From assembly GCA_022605405.1 (NCBI GenBank), contig JABYQQ010000013.1, positions 992,001 through 1,056,000 on the forward strand: a DNA stretch of 64,000 bases, written 5' to 3'. Under the pieces are notes generated by a model that had not been told where the DNA came from, did no database searches, and saw only the letters and a list, made by a program, of their open reading frames with translations. Position 1 is the stretch's first letter; each line of letters starts with the position of its first letter. Below are positions 1 through 12,412 of this stretch, one piece after another. Origin of the DNA: Earliella scabrosa (taxonomy: Eukaryota > Basidiomycota > Agaricomycetes > Polyporales > Polyporaceae). A program made the position numbers and the translations under genes.

Positions 1-1081
1 CTACAACCTCTTGACGCACCCCAAGCGTACCTGGTCGGCTAGCGTCCACTTCACCGCGCTGGACCCCAGGAGGAGATGCGCACCTTGCAAGTGAGCTTGC
101 TTCCACATAATAGCGACTCTAGTCACGAACGGCATGCAGGGAGTTCGACCCTTCGTTCACAGCGGTCGCGAAGTCATGGACCCAGGTCCCCACTGCTGAC
201 CGGGACACCCATTTCTTTGCCACGGCAGACTTTGATAACACCATGGGGACCTTCCAGAAGGTGCGCAACATGCTTGCTAGTGTCATAAACTCACGGTCTC
301 ATCGCTACATTCCAGCTCGGGATGCAATCCGCTCCCGTAGTACACATCTACCTCCCCACCGACGGCCCCCGCCGGCCAGCGAGTGGACGCAACGCACCCA
401 TCGTATATGACTTCTCCAAGTACGTCTCACCCTCATCTCATAGTCCTGTACGTTCCAACGTCCCGTGTACAGTGGCTTCGATGCTGGTCCGCTCGCAGAG
501 CAGCTCTCACAATACACCCCCGTCCGTATCCCGTACAAGGCCCCAATTGACTGGTCCAAGTACGGCACTGCGATCGGCTTTGGGATGATCCTCCTCTCCG
601 GCGTCCGCCTCTTCCTCCCCATCCTCCGCTCGCGCTGGGCATGGGCTGCCGGTATCGTGCTTACCTCGCTTGTCATGACCTCTGGCTTCATGTTCGTCCG
701 CATTCGTGGCATGCCCCAGATCGGCGCGAACGGCCAGTGGATTGCGCCCGGTTTCCAGAGCCAATTCGGCCAGGAGGTCCAAGTTGTCTCATTCATCTGT
801 GAGTACTCACCTTCCGCTTTGGTGCAGCATGTTGACACCCCCGTCAGATGGCCTGCTCGCGTCGTCATTCCTCATGCTTACCCTGGTCACGCCGTATCAG
901 ACGCATCCCGCCAGGCAGCGGCTGCAGGTCTACCTGTGGTCCGGAGTCATTCTTGTCATGTTCTCGGTCCTCATCTCTCTCTTCCGCGTGAAGAACAGGA
1001 GTACGTCCGCCTGCCGTGCTTCAGCTCCCCCTCATACTGACAGGTCCTCCGCCAGGCTACCCATTCAAGCTCCTCTTGTAG
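1..1081 (+). CDS. OST3: Oligosaccharyltransferase subunit OST3/OST6 (5' truncated by window edge)
   Basis: This is a subunit of the ER oligosaccharyltransferase, which transfers glycan to Asn of nascent proteins; Ost3/Ost6 are thiol-disulfide subunits that aid glycosylation of Cys-containing substrates. I read exons <1-90, 140-260, 316-419, 473-798, 848-1000 and 1044-1081. The lumenal thioredoxin-like part shows the redox motif CAPC at the end of the first visible exon and HFFATADFDN after it. Four hydrophobic segments follow (GFGMILLSGVRLFLPIL; AAGIVLTSLVMTSGFMFV; GLLASSFLMLTLV; WSGVILVMFSVLISLF). The protein ends GYPFKLLL-stop, a typical Ost3 C-terminus. The signal peptide and start codon lie before the window. 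It converges on SEC16 with 193 bp between the stops. Splice sites are read by eye. Confidence 0.9.
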
Positions 1082-1274
1082 GTACCGCTGCGCATGTAAA
1101 AAGATTGTTCGGAATATCTACTATCTACTATTGCATGGTGATGTATGAGGACGTGTGCTGGAGCATTCATAATAGCGTAACCTGTCCAAACCAATGCAAG
1201 AATATCGATACAGACGGGAAGAGTATCGCAGACGCCTCGCAAGCAATGAGACAAAATGTAGGTACGCAGTCTAA

Positions 1275-4200
1275 CTAGGCGGCACCTTCCTGCTGGAAGA
1301 CATCAACGTACCGACTCCGAATGTTCTTCTTCGCAACCCCACCTCTCGCACGACCAACAGGGGGGCCATTGCCGGGAGGCGGGGGCGTAGCAGAAGGAGG
1401 CAACGGTGACGGCGGTGCCGACAACCCCTCCGCGTCACTCGGTACAAGGTTTGACCGGGCTCGAGTGGGTGGTCTGCGAGGCGGCTCGGTGCTCAAGTCG
1501 ATCGGATGCGCAGTCGCAGGTCGTGGCGGTGCGCCAAGGGGCGAAGGCGGAGGCATGGCTCCGAGTTGCCTGCCCGGTGACGCCGTCTGCGCTCGGGGAG
1601 GGGGAGGGGGAGGAGTTGGCTTCGCAGCTTCTGCTCCAGCCTAATCGCCCTCATCAGACTGAGCTTCATGAAAGACATAGTATCATCACGTACAGTCTTG
1701 TTGACCCATCGCTTCAGTTCCTTGTCGTAGTAGAATGAGGACTCCTCTCCTAGGTTCGCCTTCACCGGTGCAGGGGAAGTGGAATCCGAGCGCTTCCAGA
1801 ACCGACTCAGCCATCCGCTGGACGCGGTCTGCTTCATGTCTCCTAACATTCAAATATTAGCCATAGATTGAAACCATTACTGCGTGCACGTACCTGGTTT
1901 CTCAGCTACCGCAGCTTTCGGCTTCTCCTCCTTCGCCGCTGGGGTCCCCTTGCCAGCATCGCCGTTGACGGGCGTATCCTTCCTCTTGTGTGACGAGTTC
2001 CCAAGCCCAAGCTCGTCGTCGTCCTCGTCGGCGAAGTTTTGCTGAGAAGCACGTGGGGTTGGGTTGCTACTATACGACATCGACACGGTAGGCGTTGAGA
2101 GCATGTTGTCGTCCATGAGTGAGACGAACCCGGAGTTCGTGTTGAGGGAACTTGGCTGGTCGTCCAAGTTGACAAAGGACGAAGCCGTGGGCGTGGCAAC
2201 CTCGGACTCTGACGCACCCCAGCCCCACGCGCTTGAACTTGGGGGCTTAGAGTGTCCTGACACGTCACCATGGGAATTTGCTTCAGGTCGCAGATGATCA
2301 AAGCCCTGGACAGGTGCGTATCCATTCCCATACGGCCCACCAGGGCGTGCCTGTCCGTATGACGGAGCATCAGCAAATGTCGCAGCGTTGGCAGACGCAA
2401 CACGAGCGATAGGCGATCCTCGACGCTGCTGGAAAGGACGTACATAGTCCATGGCGGACGATGCCCTGTTAATCTGGACGTGGGCGCGGGAAGGTGGACG
2501 GTTGGCGAGAGCAGATCCAGTACGGAAAGGTGGAGCTGCCGGCGGCACGTCGGTGAGGTCAGTGACGGATTGATGTGGTGACGGGTATGCTGATGTTGTT
2601 GTAGAGGAGATGGAGCTAAAGTTGGCGAATGGGCCACTGTATGACTGTTGGTGCTCTAGACCCTTCGATTCCTCAGGGCGAGGGGAATCGCCTTCACCAG
2701 CGATGAACTTGGTGAATCGTCCTTCGAGCCAGTTACCGATGCTGTCCAGGCTGGGCTTGGCCATCTTTCCTCCGATCCAGGAGCCTGACTTGTCTAGCTG
2801 AGGGGCAGCAATCAGACGATCTGAAAGAATCTTCAACTGCTCGGCCAGCGTGATGTTGAGGTGTGGGGAGCCACGGGTGACACAAGCAGTGATCGCCTCG
2901 CAATACCTTACACCACAGTCAACTCCAAGTTTAAAAGAGAAGACTGAAGAGAACACACCTGGTCGCTAGCTGCACATGGCCCATCTCTGCTAGACTGGCT
3001 GCCCGGAGTAATCGATACGGTTGCAATTGAAGTAGGCCGGCGAACGGTTCTTGACCCTTGGTGGGTGTAGCGAGCGACATCGCAAACTCCAGTATTTCAG
3101 AGAAGATGACAGGGTCCGGATCCTTGTAGTAGATCGGCGAGGAGTTGGGGGGCGGGCTGCCCAGCAGAATCAACTTGGGAATGCTACCAACACCCCCAAG
3201 CGGCGAGGTTTGAGGAGAGAGCAGGTAGCTGCCATGACGGTCAAGAACGGTGGCATACAATGAGATGCGCGCAAAGCACGTACCATGCGTGGGCTGCCTC
3301 CGTCCACTGGTGCACCGCCAATTGGTCTCCGAGCGCGGTGAGTGCAGCAGATGACTCTGGTGTCAAGGGGTTTGAGAGAATCATGGCAGCCGTCTTTGCC
3401 CATGACGCCAGCACCTCTTGCGAGATATTGAGTGGCTGGATCATAGGGAAGTTCGGCGTCATCGGTGTGACAGACAACTGCGGCTGGGGAACCTGCAAGT
3501 TGCTCTGACCATGCTGAAGCAGAGTTTTGGGATGAACCAGCTCTTGCACTGATCATACTGTGAGCATCGCACCTAGACTTGGGAATGAGTACTATGACTT
3601 ACCTGCATTGGCACCGTTGCCACCAAACAAACTATATGCGACCCGCAGCGCCTCTCTCCCGTTCGTAACATCCCCCTGAGCACTGGTCGAGTCCGTCACA
3701 AGTTCAGCACGGATCCACTCGGTAACCACCTCTTTCCAACACTCCTTGTCGATACTGCTCGCAATGAGCAGCGCATGCTGCCACAGCTTCTCATCGGCGG
3801 CGTAATGACAAGCACCTCGTCGATCTCCTTGCGCCAATAGATCTTGGATCTTGTCCAGCTGCGACGAACGCACGACCGTCTTCGAGATCGTTTGGTCTTG
3901 CGTGTTGGGGATCGCCGACGATAACGAGTAGTTGCTAGACAGAAGCTCTGCAGACGTTGCCGGAATCATACCGTTTCCACCCAGAGAAGAATCTGCTGAA
4001 GAGGACGAGCCATCCTGAGGACTCAGCGCCGCGCGCACAGCAGAGTCGATCTGGGCACTGTATGCCGTATTCAGTATCCAGTTGTTAGTAGCATGTGCAG
4101 CGGGCTGCTCACCTGCCTGACAGGCGCCCGTCGTTGTCGACCATAACCTTAAGCAACAGCACCAATATCCGCTTCGCCTCCGCACGGCTCCTATCCACAG

Positions 4201-6855
4201 TGCCTGCACGGTGATATCCAAGGCCAGCAGCCATCTCTTCCGCCCTATCCTCGAGATATTTGATGACCTTCGTCTTCTTCGACTTCAGCGCTTGGGTACC
4301 CGTTCGTACAAGGCTCGCGGTGGGGGAACCGGAGTCGGAGTACAAAGGACCAGGATACGTAGTCGCCGATGTGTCCAGCGCGGACTCTGGAATGACCTTG
4401 TGCAACGAGTAGATCTTGATATCCGTGGACTGACGCGCAGACAGAGCAACATCGAAACCAGTGTTCATGTTCGCTCCGTGGAAGCAAGTCACCAACTTTC
4501 CACCAAACCCAAAGCTGATTACGGGGACCCGAGCTGATGTTCTGCCGAGAGGATCGTTGGTCCCAAGTAGAGACGGCGACGGGGCATACGTGGTTGAATG
4601 TACCGGCGCCGCGAGTGTGACGACCTGCGCACCCGTCCGGTCATACGTGGTGGCAGCAGGGGCAGTGGGATTGTAGGTGGCTGCGGGCAATGTAAAGCTA
4701 CCATAGTGCTCGCTCGCAGCGCGTACAGGTTGGTGCCGCACAGGCGCGTATGGGTCGGCGACCGAGCTCGTTGAATAAGTCGACCCATTCGAGGTGGTGC
4801 GAACGTGGACCGATGATACCGAAGGGCCAGGTTTGTCCATAGGGGCATACGGGTCATATGTACTCGGTTTGGGAGCAGTGTAGGAGCGCATTGAACCAGA
4901 CGGAGAAGCCGCACGTCTTGAGAGCTCGGTGATACCTTGCGGCTCGTACGAAGTAGATAATGTGGACCGACGCGACGCACTGGAGAGCGGTCTCGTGTAG
5001 GGTGACGAAGAAGCAACCGAGTCTTTGCGTGGAGGAGGTTCGTAGCTCTGCTTCTGGAAACTGGCGACCGAGCGCACCGAGGAAGCCCCAGGAGACTTCG
5101 CTCTGTCTGAAGCGTCCGACTTCGGCGAAGGCGCGTATGGATCATACGTGCTGACGGAAGCTTGACTGGGCAACGAGGGTGCTGTACTCGAAGTGCGAAG
5201 TGGAGGGGACAATGTCTTGTCCGGTGACGAAGGCCCACGCATGGGTGGAGGATGAGCGACATGGTTGGACCAAGTGGATTCTGGCGACGGAGGCGAGCCT
5301 GCCGCGGTCGGGGGTGATGACGGAGCAGCAGCAGCGGGAACGAACGACTCTTGTGCAGACTCTGCGAACGCGGTCTGGGATGCTTCCTCATCGACTTCCG
5401 GAATTGCTTCACGGAGAGGCGATGCAACCCGTTCCTCTACGAAGTCAGACACAGGGCTCGCGTGCTCCACATGGGCAGGCTCGTCCATTGGTGCCGCAAA
5501 GACGTCAGATGGACTGGTCTGCTGAGGAAGACCAGCGATATACGTGGAGTTGGACGGGGCGTACGTGTCATTGACCTTCGGCAACCCTTCCGGGAGGTAG
5601 TTGCCCCCACTTTGCTGTGCTCCTCCGTATGGCGGCGACGTGTAGCTCGTAGATGGGGTGTACGCCGGTCGATACGCCGCGTTGGGAGCCGTTCCATTGA
5701 CAGCAGGCGGGACGTACGATCCTGATGGGGTTTGTTGCGTCGGCCCGTGCAATCCGGATGCATGACTATCTCTCCGCGCCGGAGGAATGGCATGCGGGTC
5801 TGGGGTTCTTCGTGGGCCTTTAGGCGGGGGCGCCAAAGAGGACTGTGGTGTTAATGTCGTGCGAGGGGGTGGCGACATGGGCGGCGGAGGAGTATTGTAG
5901 ACCGGACGCGGAGGAACAGCGACATGCTTCACCTTCGGAGGTGGAATAGGTGGGTCATACGCGTTGGACGTCTTTGGGCGGAACTGGGTCACATTCACCG
6001 AAGGGGACGGTGGGGCGGGTGCGTCCGCGAGGGGAGCCGGAGGAGGCGGGACTGCTACCGGGGTATTGCTGTACGCCGAAGGGTGCGAATCCGTACCATA
6101 CGTATGCGTCTGGCTCTGGCTCGGAGCAGGAGCAGCATTGTAGGCCGGCTTGTAGGGATCGTACGAGGGCTGCACGGGCGCCGAGGGATTGACAGTGCGG
6201 GAAGCAGGCTCATAGCTCGACATCGTTTGCGCGGGCTTGTACGGGTCATACGCAGTTGCAGCGTACGTCCCATTTTGCGTAACTGGAGCTTGCTGGGCGG
6301 TAGTGGCCGGAGCATACGTGGAAGTACTTTGGGGAGCATATGGAGCGTATGACTGGGGAGCATAACTTGGTTGTTGCGTGTACGCAGGCTCATACGCTAT
6401 GCAAGTGCATGAGACAACCTGGGTGGGGGGTGGAACACGAGCAACGAAAACTTACCAGACGTGCTCGACGAGGCAGGTTGGGAGTACGCATTGCTCTGTG
6501 CATACTGGTCATACTGACCGTACTGGGAGTAAGTGCCGTTCGGAGCGTAGGCCGTTTGAGACTGGTACGCTTGAGAATAGCTCGTCGCTGCAGTACTGTC
6601 GTATGCGTAGTCCTGTTGGCCGGCGTGGTCGTACCAGGTCTGCTGCGCGTCTGGTTGGGATGCGCTCGAAGAGCCAGCTCCATAAACGGGGAACGGATCC
6701 GTGGCCGAGCCAAAGAGGTCCGCGACAGCATCGGAGGGTTGCCCGTCACCATTGCTTTCGTTCCGAGGCTCCTCGCCGCCTAGTGCGGCAGAGAAGGGGT
6801 CTTGCGCGGTGTCGGGTGCCCCGAAGAGAGATGCGGCCTCGCCAGCGGTGGACAT
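1275..6855 (-). CDS. SEC16: COPII coat assembly protein SEC16
   Basis: This large peripheral scaffold of ER exit sites binds COPII proteins and Sar1. The start at 6855 opens MSTAGEAASLFG. A long disordered N-terminal half is rich in Tyr-x-Pro repeats (YEP, YAP, YDPYAP) between about 6855 and 4550. The conserved central domain begins near 4530 (PVISFGFGGKLVTCF) and continues through KVIKYLEDRAEEMAAG; a helical region near 3840-3700 (RGACHYAADEKLWQHALLIA) forms its ACE1-like continuation. The C-terminus ends RSRYVDVFQQEGAA-stop, the RYVDV signature of Sec16 tails. About seven introns split the gene, mostly in the 3' half. The intron after SSSTSG (donor near 6455) joins back to a Tyr-Pro-rich exon. 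Total length is roughly 1,700 residues, usual for fungal Sec16. Family assignment is strong; internal splice sites after 4110 are approximate. Confidence 0.9.
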
Positions 6856-7175
6856 GGTGGAATGTTGGCCCAGCCAGAACCCAGGACGAGGAGCGAGAGG
6901 GTCGGAAGAGAGGAAGCGCGAGCCGGTGGGTCAGAGTGACGATGCAGGCGTAATTGCTCTCAGGCTTGGAGACCTATTTGGCCGAGTTTGCGCGACCACG
7001 TATGCCCGCCCGACGGCCCGCGTCAACGTAGCGGTTCTGACCATCATCTTACGCTCATTCACCTCTCATTTACGCTTTGAGATGCCGGCTGCTTCTGGGT
7101 GCGCGACAGCAGCGGAGGACTACGTTTACAGCAATTTGTCACATTGTCGGGATGCCCCAGAGGACAGGTAGCAAT
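6856..7175. other. Intergenic: SEC16 upstream region and RPAP3-like 3' end
   Basis: This 320-bp gap lies between two minus-strand genes and should hold the SEC16 promoter/5' UTR and the 3' UTR of the RPAP3-like gene. No conserved ORF, RNA gene or repeat was seen; short open frames on the plus strand here show no family resemblance. Confidence 0.5.
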
Positions 7176-8670
7176 TCAGTGGCAGCCCCATGCTCTCCTC
7201 GACCCGTCCTCCTTGCGTTTGTCCATCTCGCCCTCGACCCCTTCCGTCCGAGAACGTCCCAGCAGGTCCCATATAACCTGCGCATCGGCCAGCTCGTCCG
7301 AGCTCATCATCATGGTCACGGTATTGAACCGCGGGACGCGAGGAAGGTTCACCATATAGGCGCGGACGACCCGAGCCCGCTCTTCGTCCTCCGGCGCCGA
7401 ACTAAGACCTGTTCTGAGACTGTGCAAGATGGACGCAAGTATCTCGGCTTCAAGCGATGTCTTGAAGAGCACCGGAAGACGCGCGGCTGGTATTTGCTGC
7501 CAATGCACATTCTCGTGTCAACGACGACCTAGGACGCTTTCACATGCCAGATGACTCACCCGCAGAACCTCCCACCGCTCGTCTTCTGTCCCCAGCGTTT
7601 CCCATATCCTCATGAACGCGACCAACGTCTGAGGGGTCTCACGCTTGGGTATGTCTGCGTTGCCATTGGCTGGACTCGGGGCATAAAACAGACTCGCACG
7701 TCCATCGGATCTGAAGATACCGCCCCTCGGCCGGTTCTCTTCTCGGGCTGCCTTGGCTTCCCTGAAGGTTTGAGGTACCGGCTTCGGCTGTGCAGACGAA
7801 CTTGAAGTGGGCGCAGGCTTCGCTGCGCTGTCTTTGTCGGATGTCGAAGGAGGTGTAGTGGGGTTAAGTGGTCGAGACGAGACGGGGGTCAGAAGGTCAG
7901 ACTGTTTGGCAGGAATCGGGGCGGGTGTAATGGAGGAGCTCGCCACGGGCGCAGACTCTGGCTCAACGATTGTGATGGGTACGCGTCGTCTCTTGGGAGG
8001 GGACGGTGCAGAGGAAGGCAGCGGTGTAGATACCTCAATCGGTTTCCTCTGTACACTGTTGGCGATAGTAACACGCAGATCCACGAGGTCACTCACCGTT
8101 TTCTGTACGGCCGGTGCAGCCTTCAGCGCATCCTGCACCTTCTTGAGCTCCTGCTTGACAGCATCGTTCGCTGGCTCAATCTTCAGCGCAGCTTTGAAGT
8201 CTGAAAGACCACACAAAATTCAGCTCGACGGACCACTGCGTGTATAGGATACGCACCAGCCTCAGCCTCCTTCAGCTTCTGCAGCGCGACCCGAGCCTGG
8301 CCCCTCCTGAAAAAGCCCTTTACGTTCTTTCCATCCAAACGCAGGACAGCATCACAGTCCCGCTCCGCGTCCTCGTTCCTACACGCACATGATGAGACTT
8401 CGCGAAGAGAGGGAGAAAAGGTCGGAATGCGCACGCACTCACTTGCCGAGTTTGAGATACGCCGCGGCGCGATTCAGGGGATACGTCGCGTTCGCAGGAT
8501 CGGCGATGAACGCGGCGGTATAGTGCCCAATCGCAGTAGGGTAGTCTCCCGCCTTGAAGGCCGCGTTGCCCTTGAGAGAGACGGCGGAATCAGGAATGAA
8601 GTGAGGCATCGCGTGCGCAGCGGATATAAACGCGTACCTTGTCCTTCTCTTTCTGCGCAGCGGCGGACAT
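7176..8670 (-). CDS. RPAP3-like TPR co-chaperone
   Basis: The start at 8670 gives MSAAAQKEKDK, then an intron, then GNAAFKAGDYPTAIGHYTAA, the first of three tetratricopeptide repeats (others at NEDAERDCDAVLRLDGKN and DFKAALKIEPANDA). A low-complexity Ser/Pro/Thr linker contains the basic patch PPKRRRVP. The C-terminus carries an RPAP3_C-like helical domain (TLVAFMRIWETLGTEDERW; LPVLFKTSLEAEILASIL). In animals RPAP3 (yeast relative Tah1) links Hsp90 through its TPRs to the R2TP (Rvb1/Rvb2-Pih1) complex, which assembles RNA polymerase II and snoRNPs. The three TPRs plus C-terminal domain support that role here by homology; Hsp90 binding is inference. It is transcribed in line with SEC16 and the PUF gene. 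Confidence 0.8.
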
Positions 8671-9407
8671 GGCGTGTGCGTACTGAGTTCGATCGTGCTT
8701 AGGCAGGTAGAGGAGTGGTTAAGTGTGTATGACCGCGACCTGCGGTGAAGTTTGAGACAAAGAGATCCTCCGGACCGCACGGACTTACGTTCGGACAATC
8801 GTCCCGGCGTCCGAACTCGATGACCTCAGTGCCTTCACCAACAGTACATACTGTACTGCGCACCTATCCGCGAAGCATGGTTCACGATGTGCGCATCACG
8901 CACGCGCACAAACAAGGTTGGAGGACGAGCACTACTTATGCATTGCAGATTATACCAACTATATCTATCGATGTATACGGCAAGTACTCGGAGAGGGACG
9001 GCGAGAGGGTAATTCAAGGATTGGGTACTAGATGCTAGCGCTGCTGTGGGTAACTAAATGACGTGCGATGTACGGTATCGACGGGACAAAATCCATGAGG
9101 GAGAGCTATGGATGCAGGGGCGGTCTGGAGTCTGGCAACTATGGACACGGTCCAAATGCAATATCCAACAGAAGAAAGGAGCGTAAGCGATTAGATGTAT
9201 GATGCAGAGCGACGTGCGATGGCGATATGCGTAGACGGTAGACAAGATGCGTGGTAGTGTATGGTAGTAGTAGATGAAGATGCGAGCGAGCGAGACAGAG
9301 AGATGAGATGGAGGGATATCCTGGCACTGACAATGTGGATGCGCGAGAGTAGATACTATGCAAGTGAGCGGTCTAAGGTATGCAAGACGACGATGAGATG
9401 AGATAGC
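8671..9407. other. Intergenic: RPAP3-like promoter and PUF 3' UTR
   Basis: This 737-bp gap is between two minus-strand genes. The part next to 8671 should be the promoter of the RPAP3-like gene. The part from about 9000 to 9407 is purine-rich on the plus strand (many GATGAGAT and GAGCGAG runs), so it is pyrimidine-rich in the sense of the PUF transcript and fits a long 3' UTR. No convincing ORF was found. Confidence 0.5.
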
Positions 9408-12400
9408 CTAAGAAGATTCAGTCGCGCCCTCAGCAGGCGTAGCGTCTGAGGTAGACGCCGAGCACTTCTCGAGCAGCCGTTCAACTACATAGCATAAGCG
9501 AGTGAGCACAGCAGCGATGAGGAGCAGGACGGGAGACGTACTGGCAGAGAGATGCTTGCTGTAGGCACTCGAGTATCTCCGCATGTTAGCCAGGTGCGGG
9601 CGGACCTTGCTGATCAGTTGCTCCTTCTGCTCGCCCTCAGCCACAGTGAGAGCCCGCTGAAGGACATAGTCTGAAACGCGTTTCAGTTAGCGAGCTCCCG
9701 ATGCACACATGCTGGCTGCACTTACTCCCGAAGGAATCCTTCATGAGGCCCATGATCGGGCTAAGCCCGTCCTGCTTAGGCGTCATGATCTCGTCGATAA
9801 GCTGTCGACGGCTGTCCGAGTCAGCGGTGACCAGAGCCTTCTCGCACACGTTCGACGCGAACTTGTGCTTTGCCATCTGGTTCATCTGGCCCATGAGCTT
9901 CGAGATGATCATCGCGCGATCCTGCGGCTTGCCGTGCTCGAGGACGAATTGCACGACGTAGTTCTATGTGAGAGGTGAGCAGACCTAGCGGCGGGTATAT
10001 GCAGGCGATGGACTCACCCCGAACTGATCAATCATCAGGTTCGTGACGTACTTGTGCAGCTCATCCAGAAGCGGACGTGTCTGCTCGTCAGGCAAGTACT
10101 CGAAACACCGCTGGAGCACGCGGCAGCCATACGGATGCGTCGAGAGCTCGTAGACGCTGCCGCGGAACGCGTTAACGAATCCCAGCCGCTCGGGCACCAC
10201 ATGCTCGATGATCTTCTGCACGACCTGTAGAATGGGGCGTCAGCATCGGAGCGCGAGCACGGAGATGCAGAATGGATCATCACTTACGTGGTTCCCGTTC
10301 GCGTCCTTCACACAACGGAGCACGCTTGGACTGAGCTCTTGCACGAACATCACCTGTTGATCCGGGTTGACATACTCGATCGCCTGTGGCACCGAACTGT
10401 CAGCTTTGGCACAGGCACGGAGCAGAGTACAAAGGCACGCACCTTCTGCACGACGCGGCAGCCGTACATTTGTAATGACAGACCAAGGACCTGTCCCTCC
10501 ATGGTCGCGACAAGACGCGCCTTCTGCGCCGCCGTCCCATACTCGAACATCTTTTGCACCACCTACAATGGGAGGTGTCAGCATGGGACAGCAGGGAAGT
10601 TCGGGCAGGACGGAACTCACGTAGTTACCAAAGACATCCTGCATGAGCTGGATAGCGTACTGCGGCACAATCTCGTCGAACACGATCTCCATCTCCTCGC
10701 TGGTGGCAGACTCCAGCTTCTGCTGAATGAACCGGGATCCGTGCTGGTCCCCACTGAACTCAACAATATACCCAAAGATGTCCTAGCCCAATTTGAGCGT
10801 CAGTACCGAGGACACCATTAGATAGCGTTGTGTCAGCTGGCACTCACCCTAAGCTCCCACTTGCGCGACTTGTTAGCCCGGAACTCGTCCAGCTGCGCAC
10901 TCCTCGCTGCTCCGTCCCCTCGACGACCGTGACGACTGCCTTGGGTGAAGTGGCTGCCCGTCGGGCTACCGTGCGCGTACACCGCGCCACGAGGGAGGCC
11001 GTGACCAAGCTGAGGACTGTATTCTACAGAGGTGCCGTAGGGTGATGAATGCGGCGACGGTGACGACCGCAGGTTAGGGTACAACACGTTCTGCGGAAGC
11101 AACATCTGATAAGCTCTCCATTCTAGGGACCGAAGTCTCAAGCGGGCTGACATACCTGATCACGACGCTTATCGCCGCCGGCCAGAGGATGAGGAGTGAG
11201 CATGGGCGAATGTGATGGGGGGGCGTGATAGACGAGAGCTTGGGTGGGGTAGTAGTATTGTGAGCCTAAGGTGCGTGGGGAGCCGACATAGTCATAGAAC
11301 TGCTGGGCGTGCAGGTCAGTCATGGCATGAGGATGCAATGTCTGGTGCCCCAGTCCAGGATATACACTAGGAGCGGCGGTTGCGGGGGTGATAGCGGGGG
11401 AGGAACCGTACAGGGCCGGGTCGGAGGTCGTCCTGTAGGCATCGTAAGAGTACGAGGGGCCGGTGTAGTACGCGGCGTACTCTGTCTGAGGGTATCCTCC
11501 GTAGGGTCCCCGGGGGGGCTGCTGAGGGCCGCGGACTGTGGGATGTGTCATGCCCGACGCTTGAGAGCCCTGACGGTAAGCCCCACTCTGCTGAGCGAGA
11601 CCGTACTCTTCCTCTACCGCCATGCCGCGCAGCGCGACGGAAAGATCACTATCTACCAAAGAAGAGGACTGGAGCGAGTCGTAGGTGCCTACGGGACTCG
11701 TGTTTTGTCCTGCTGAGGAAAGGCGCATCAGCAAGCGAAAAACGCGACAGCACTGCGAATGTGTACATACCGAGAACAGCGTTGTACTGCTGTCCCTGCT
11801 TGGACGCGCCCGTTGCCGTTGCCGGCAACCCTCCAGATTGGGCGGAGACCTGGCGTTGCCTCACCTACGGGATGAAACGCGACGGCGTAAGCTTCCCTGC
11901 CAAAAACAGCACGAGAGACGCGAAGAGCATATGGATGCACGCGCCGACGCACCAAGTTTGACAAATCCTTCTGTTGTGAGTCCGCAATCTCGTCCCAACT
12001 TCCACTAGCGGAGCGCGAGACCCAGCCATCGCTCAAGGAATGACCCATTGAGGAGTCTGGAATGCTCGCGGCCGAGGAACTTGAGGGGTGTCTAGACGAG
12101 TTTGCGCCTCCCCATACCTGTGCGATGCATTAGCGCACGGGGGCGCGCCGGGCGTGGCAAGGCAACGGGCACTCACCTGCCAGCCTGCGTTCAAGGTCTT
12201 GAGCCCGTTCGTGGGAGCCATAGCGACGGCGAACATGTTTGCGGAACCCTTTCTGTGTGCGTGTATCTATATGCGGGCGTCAGCTGACGGAGGACGCGTG
12301 CAGAAGGGGCGGCAGGACGCACCGGGTTCGGAGAAGCAGACGGGGATTGACCTCGAGAGTGCGAAGAGGAGCCGGATGGTTTACGAGATGCTTCGATATT

Positions 12401-12412
12401 AGTTGTTGACAT
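9408..12412 (-). CDS. Pumilio-family (PUF) RNA-binding protein
   Basis: A post-transcriptional regulator that binds UGUA-containing 3' UTR motifs. The start at 12412 reads [14 protein letters not shown]. The N-terminal half is disordered and rich in Gly, Tyr, Ser and Pro. The C-terminal half carries eight PUF repeats (about 10800-9540), broken by several short introns. The base-reading tripeptide positions follow the classical order: SRxxQ (R1, HGSRFIQQ), NYxxQ (R2), CRxxQ (R3, YGCRVVQK), NHxxQ (R4, NGNHVVQK), CRxxQ (R5, YGCRVLQR), NYxxQ (R6), SNxxE (R7, FASNVCEK) and NYxxQ (R8). The usual flanking helix ([17 protein letters not shown]) closes the domain. By the established PUF code this predicts an 8-nt UGUANAUA-type site. 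The tail after the domain is short and acidic. Confidence 0.92.

Noticed and set aside
4519..5427. 302-codon minus-strand open frame inside SEC16
   Set aside because: It overlaps the SEC16 exon in another frame and is Arg/Pro/His-rich, the usual shadow of a Ser/Pro/Tyr-rich coding frame.
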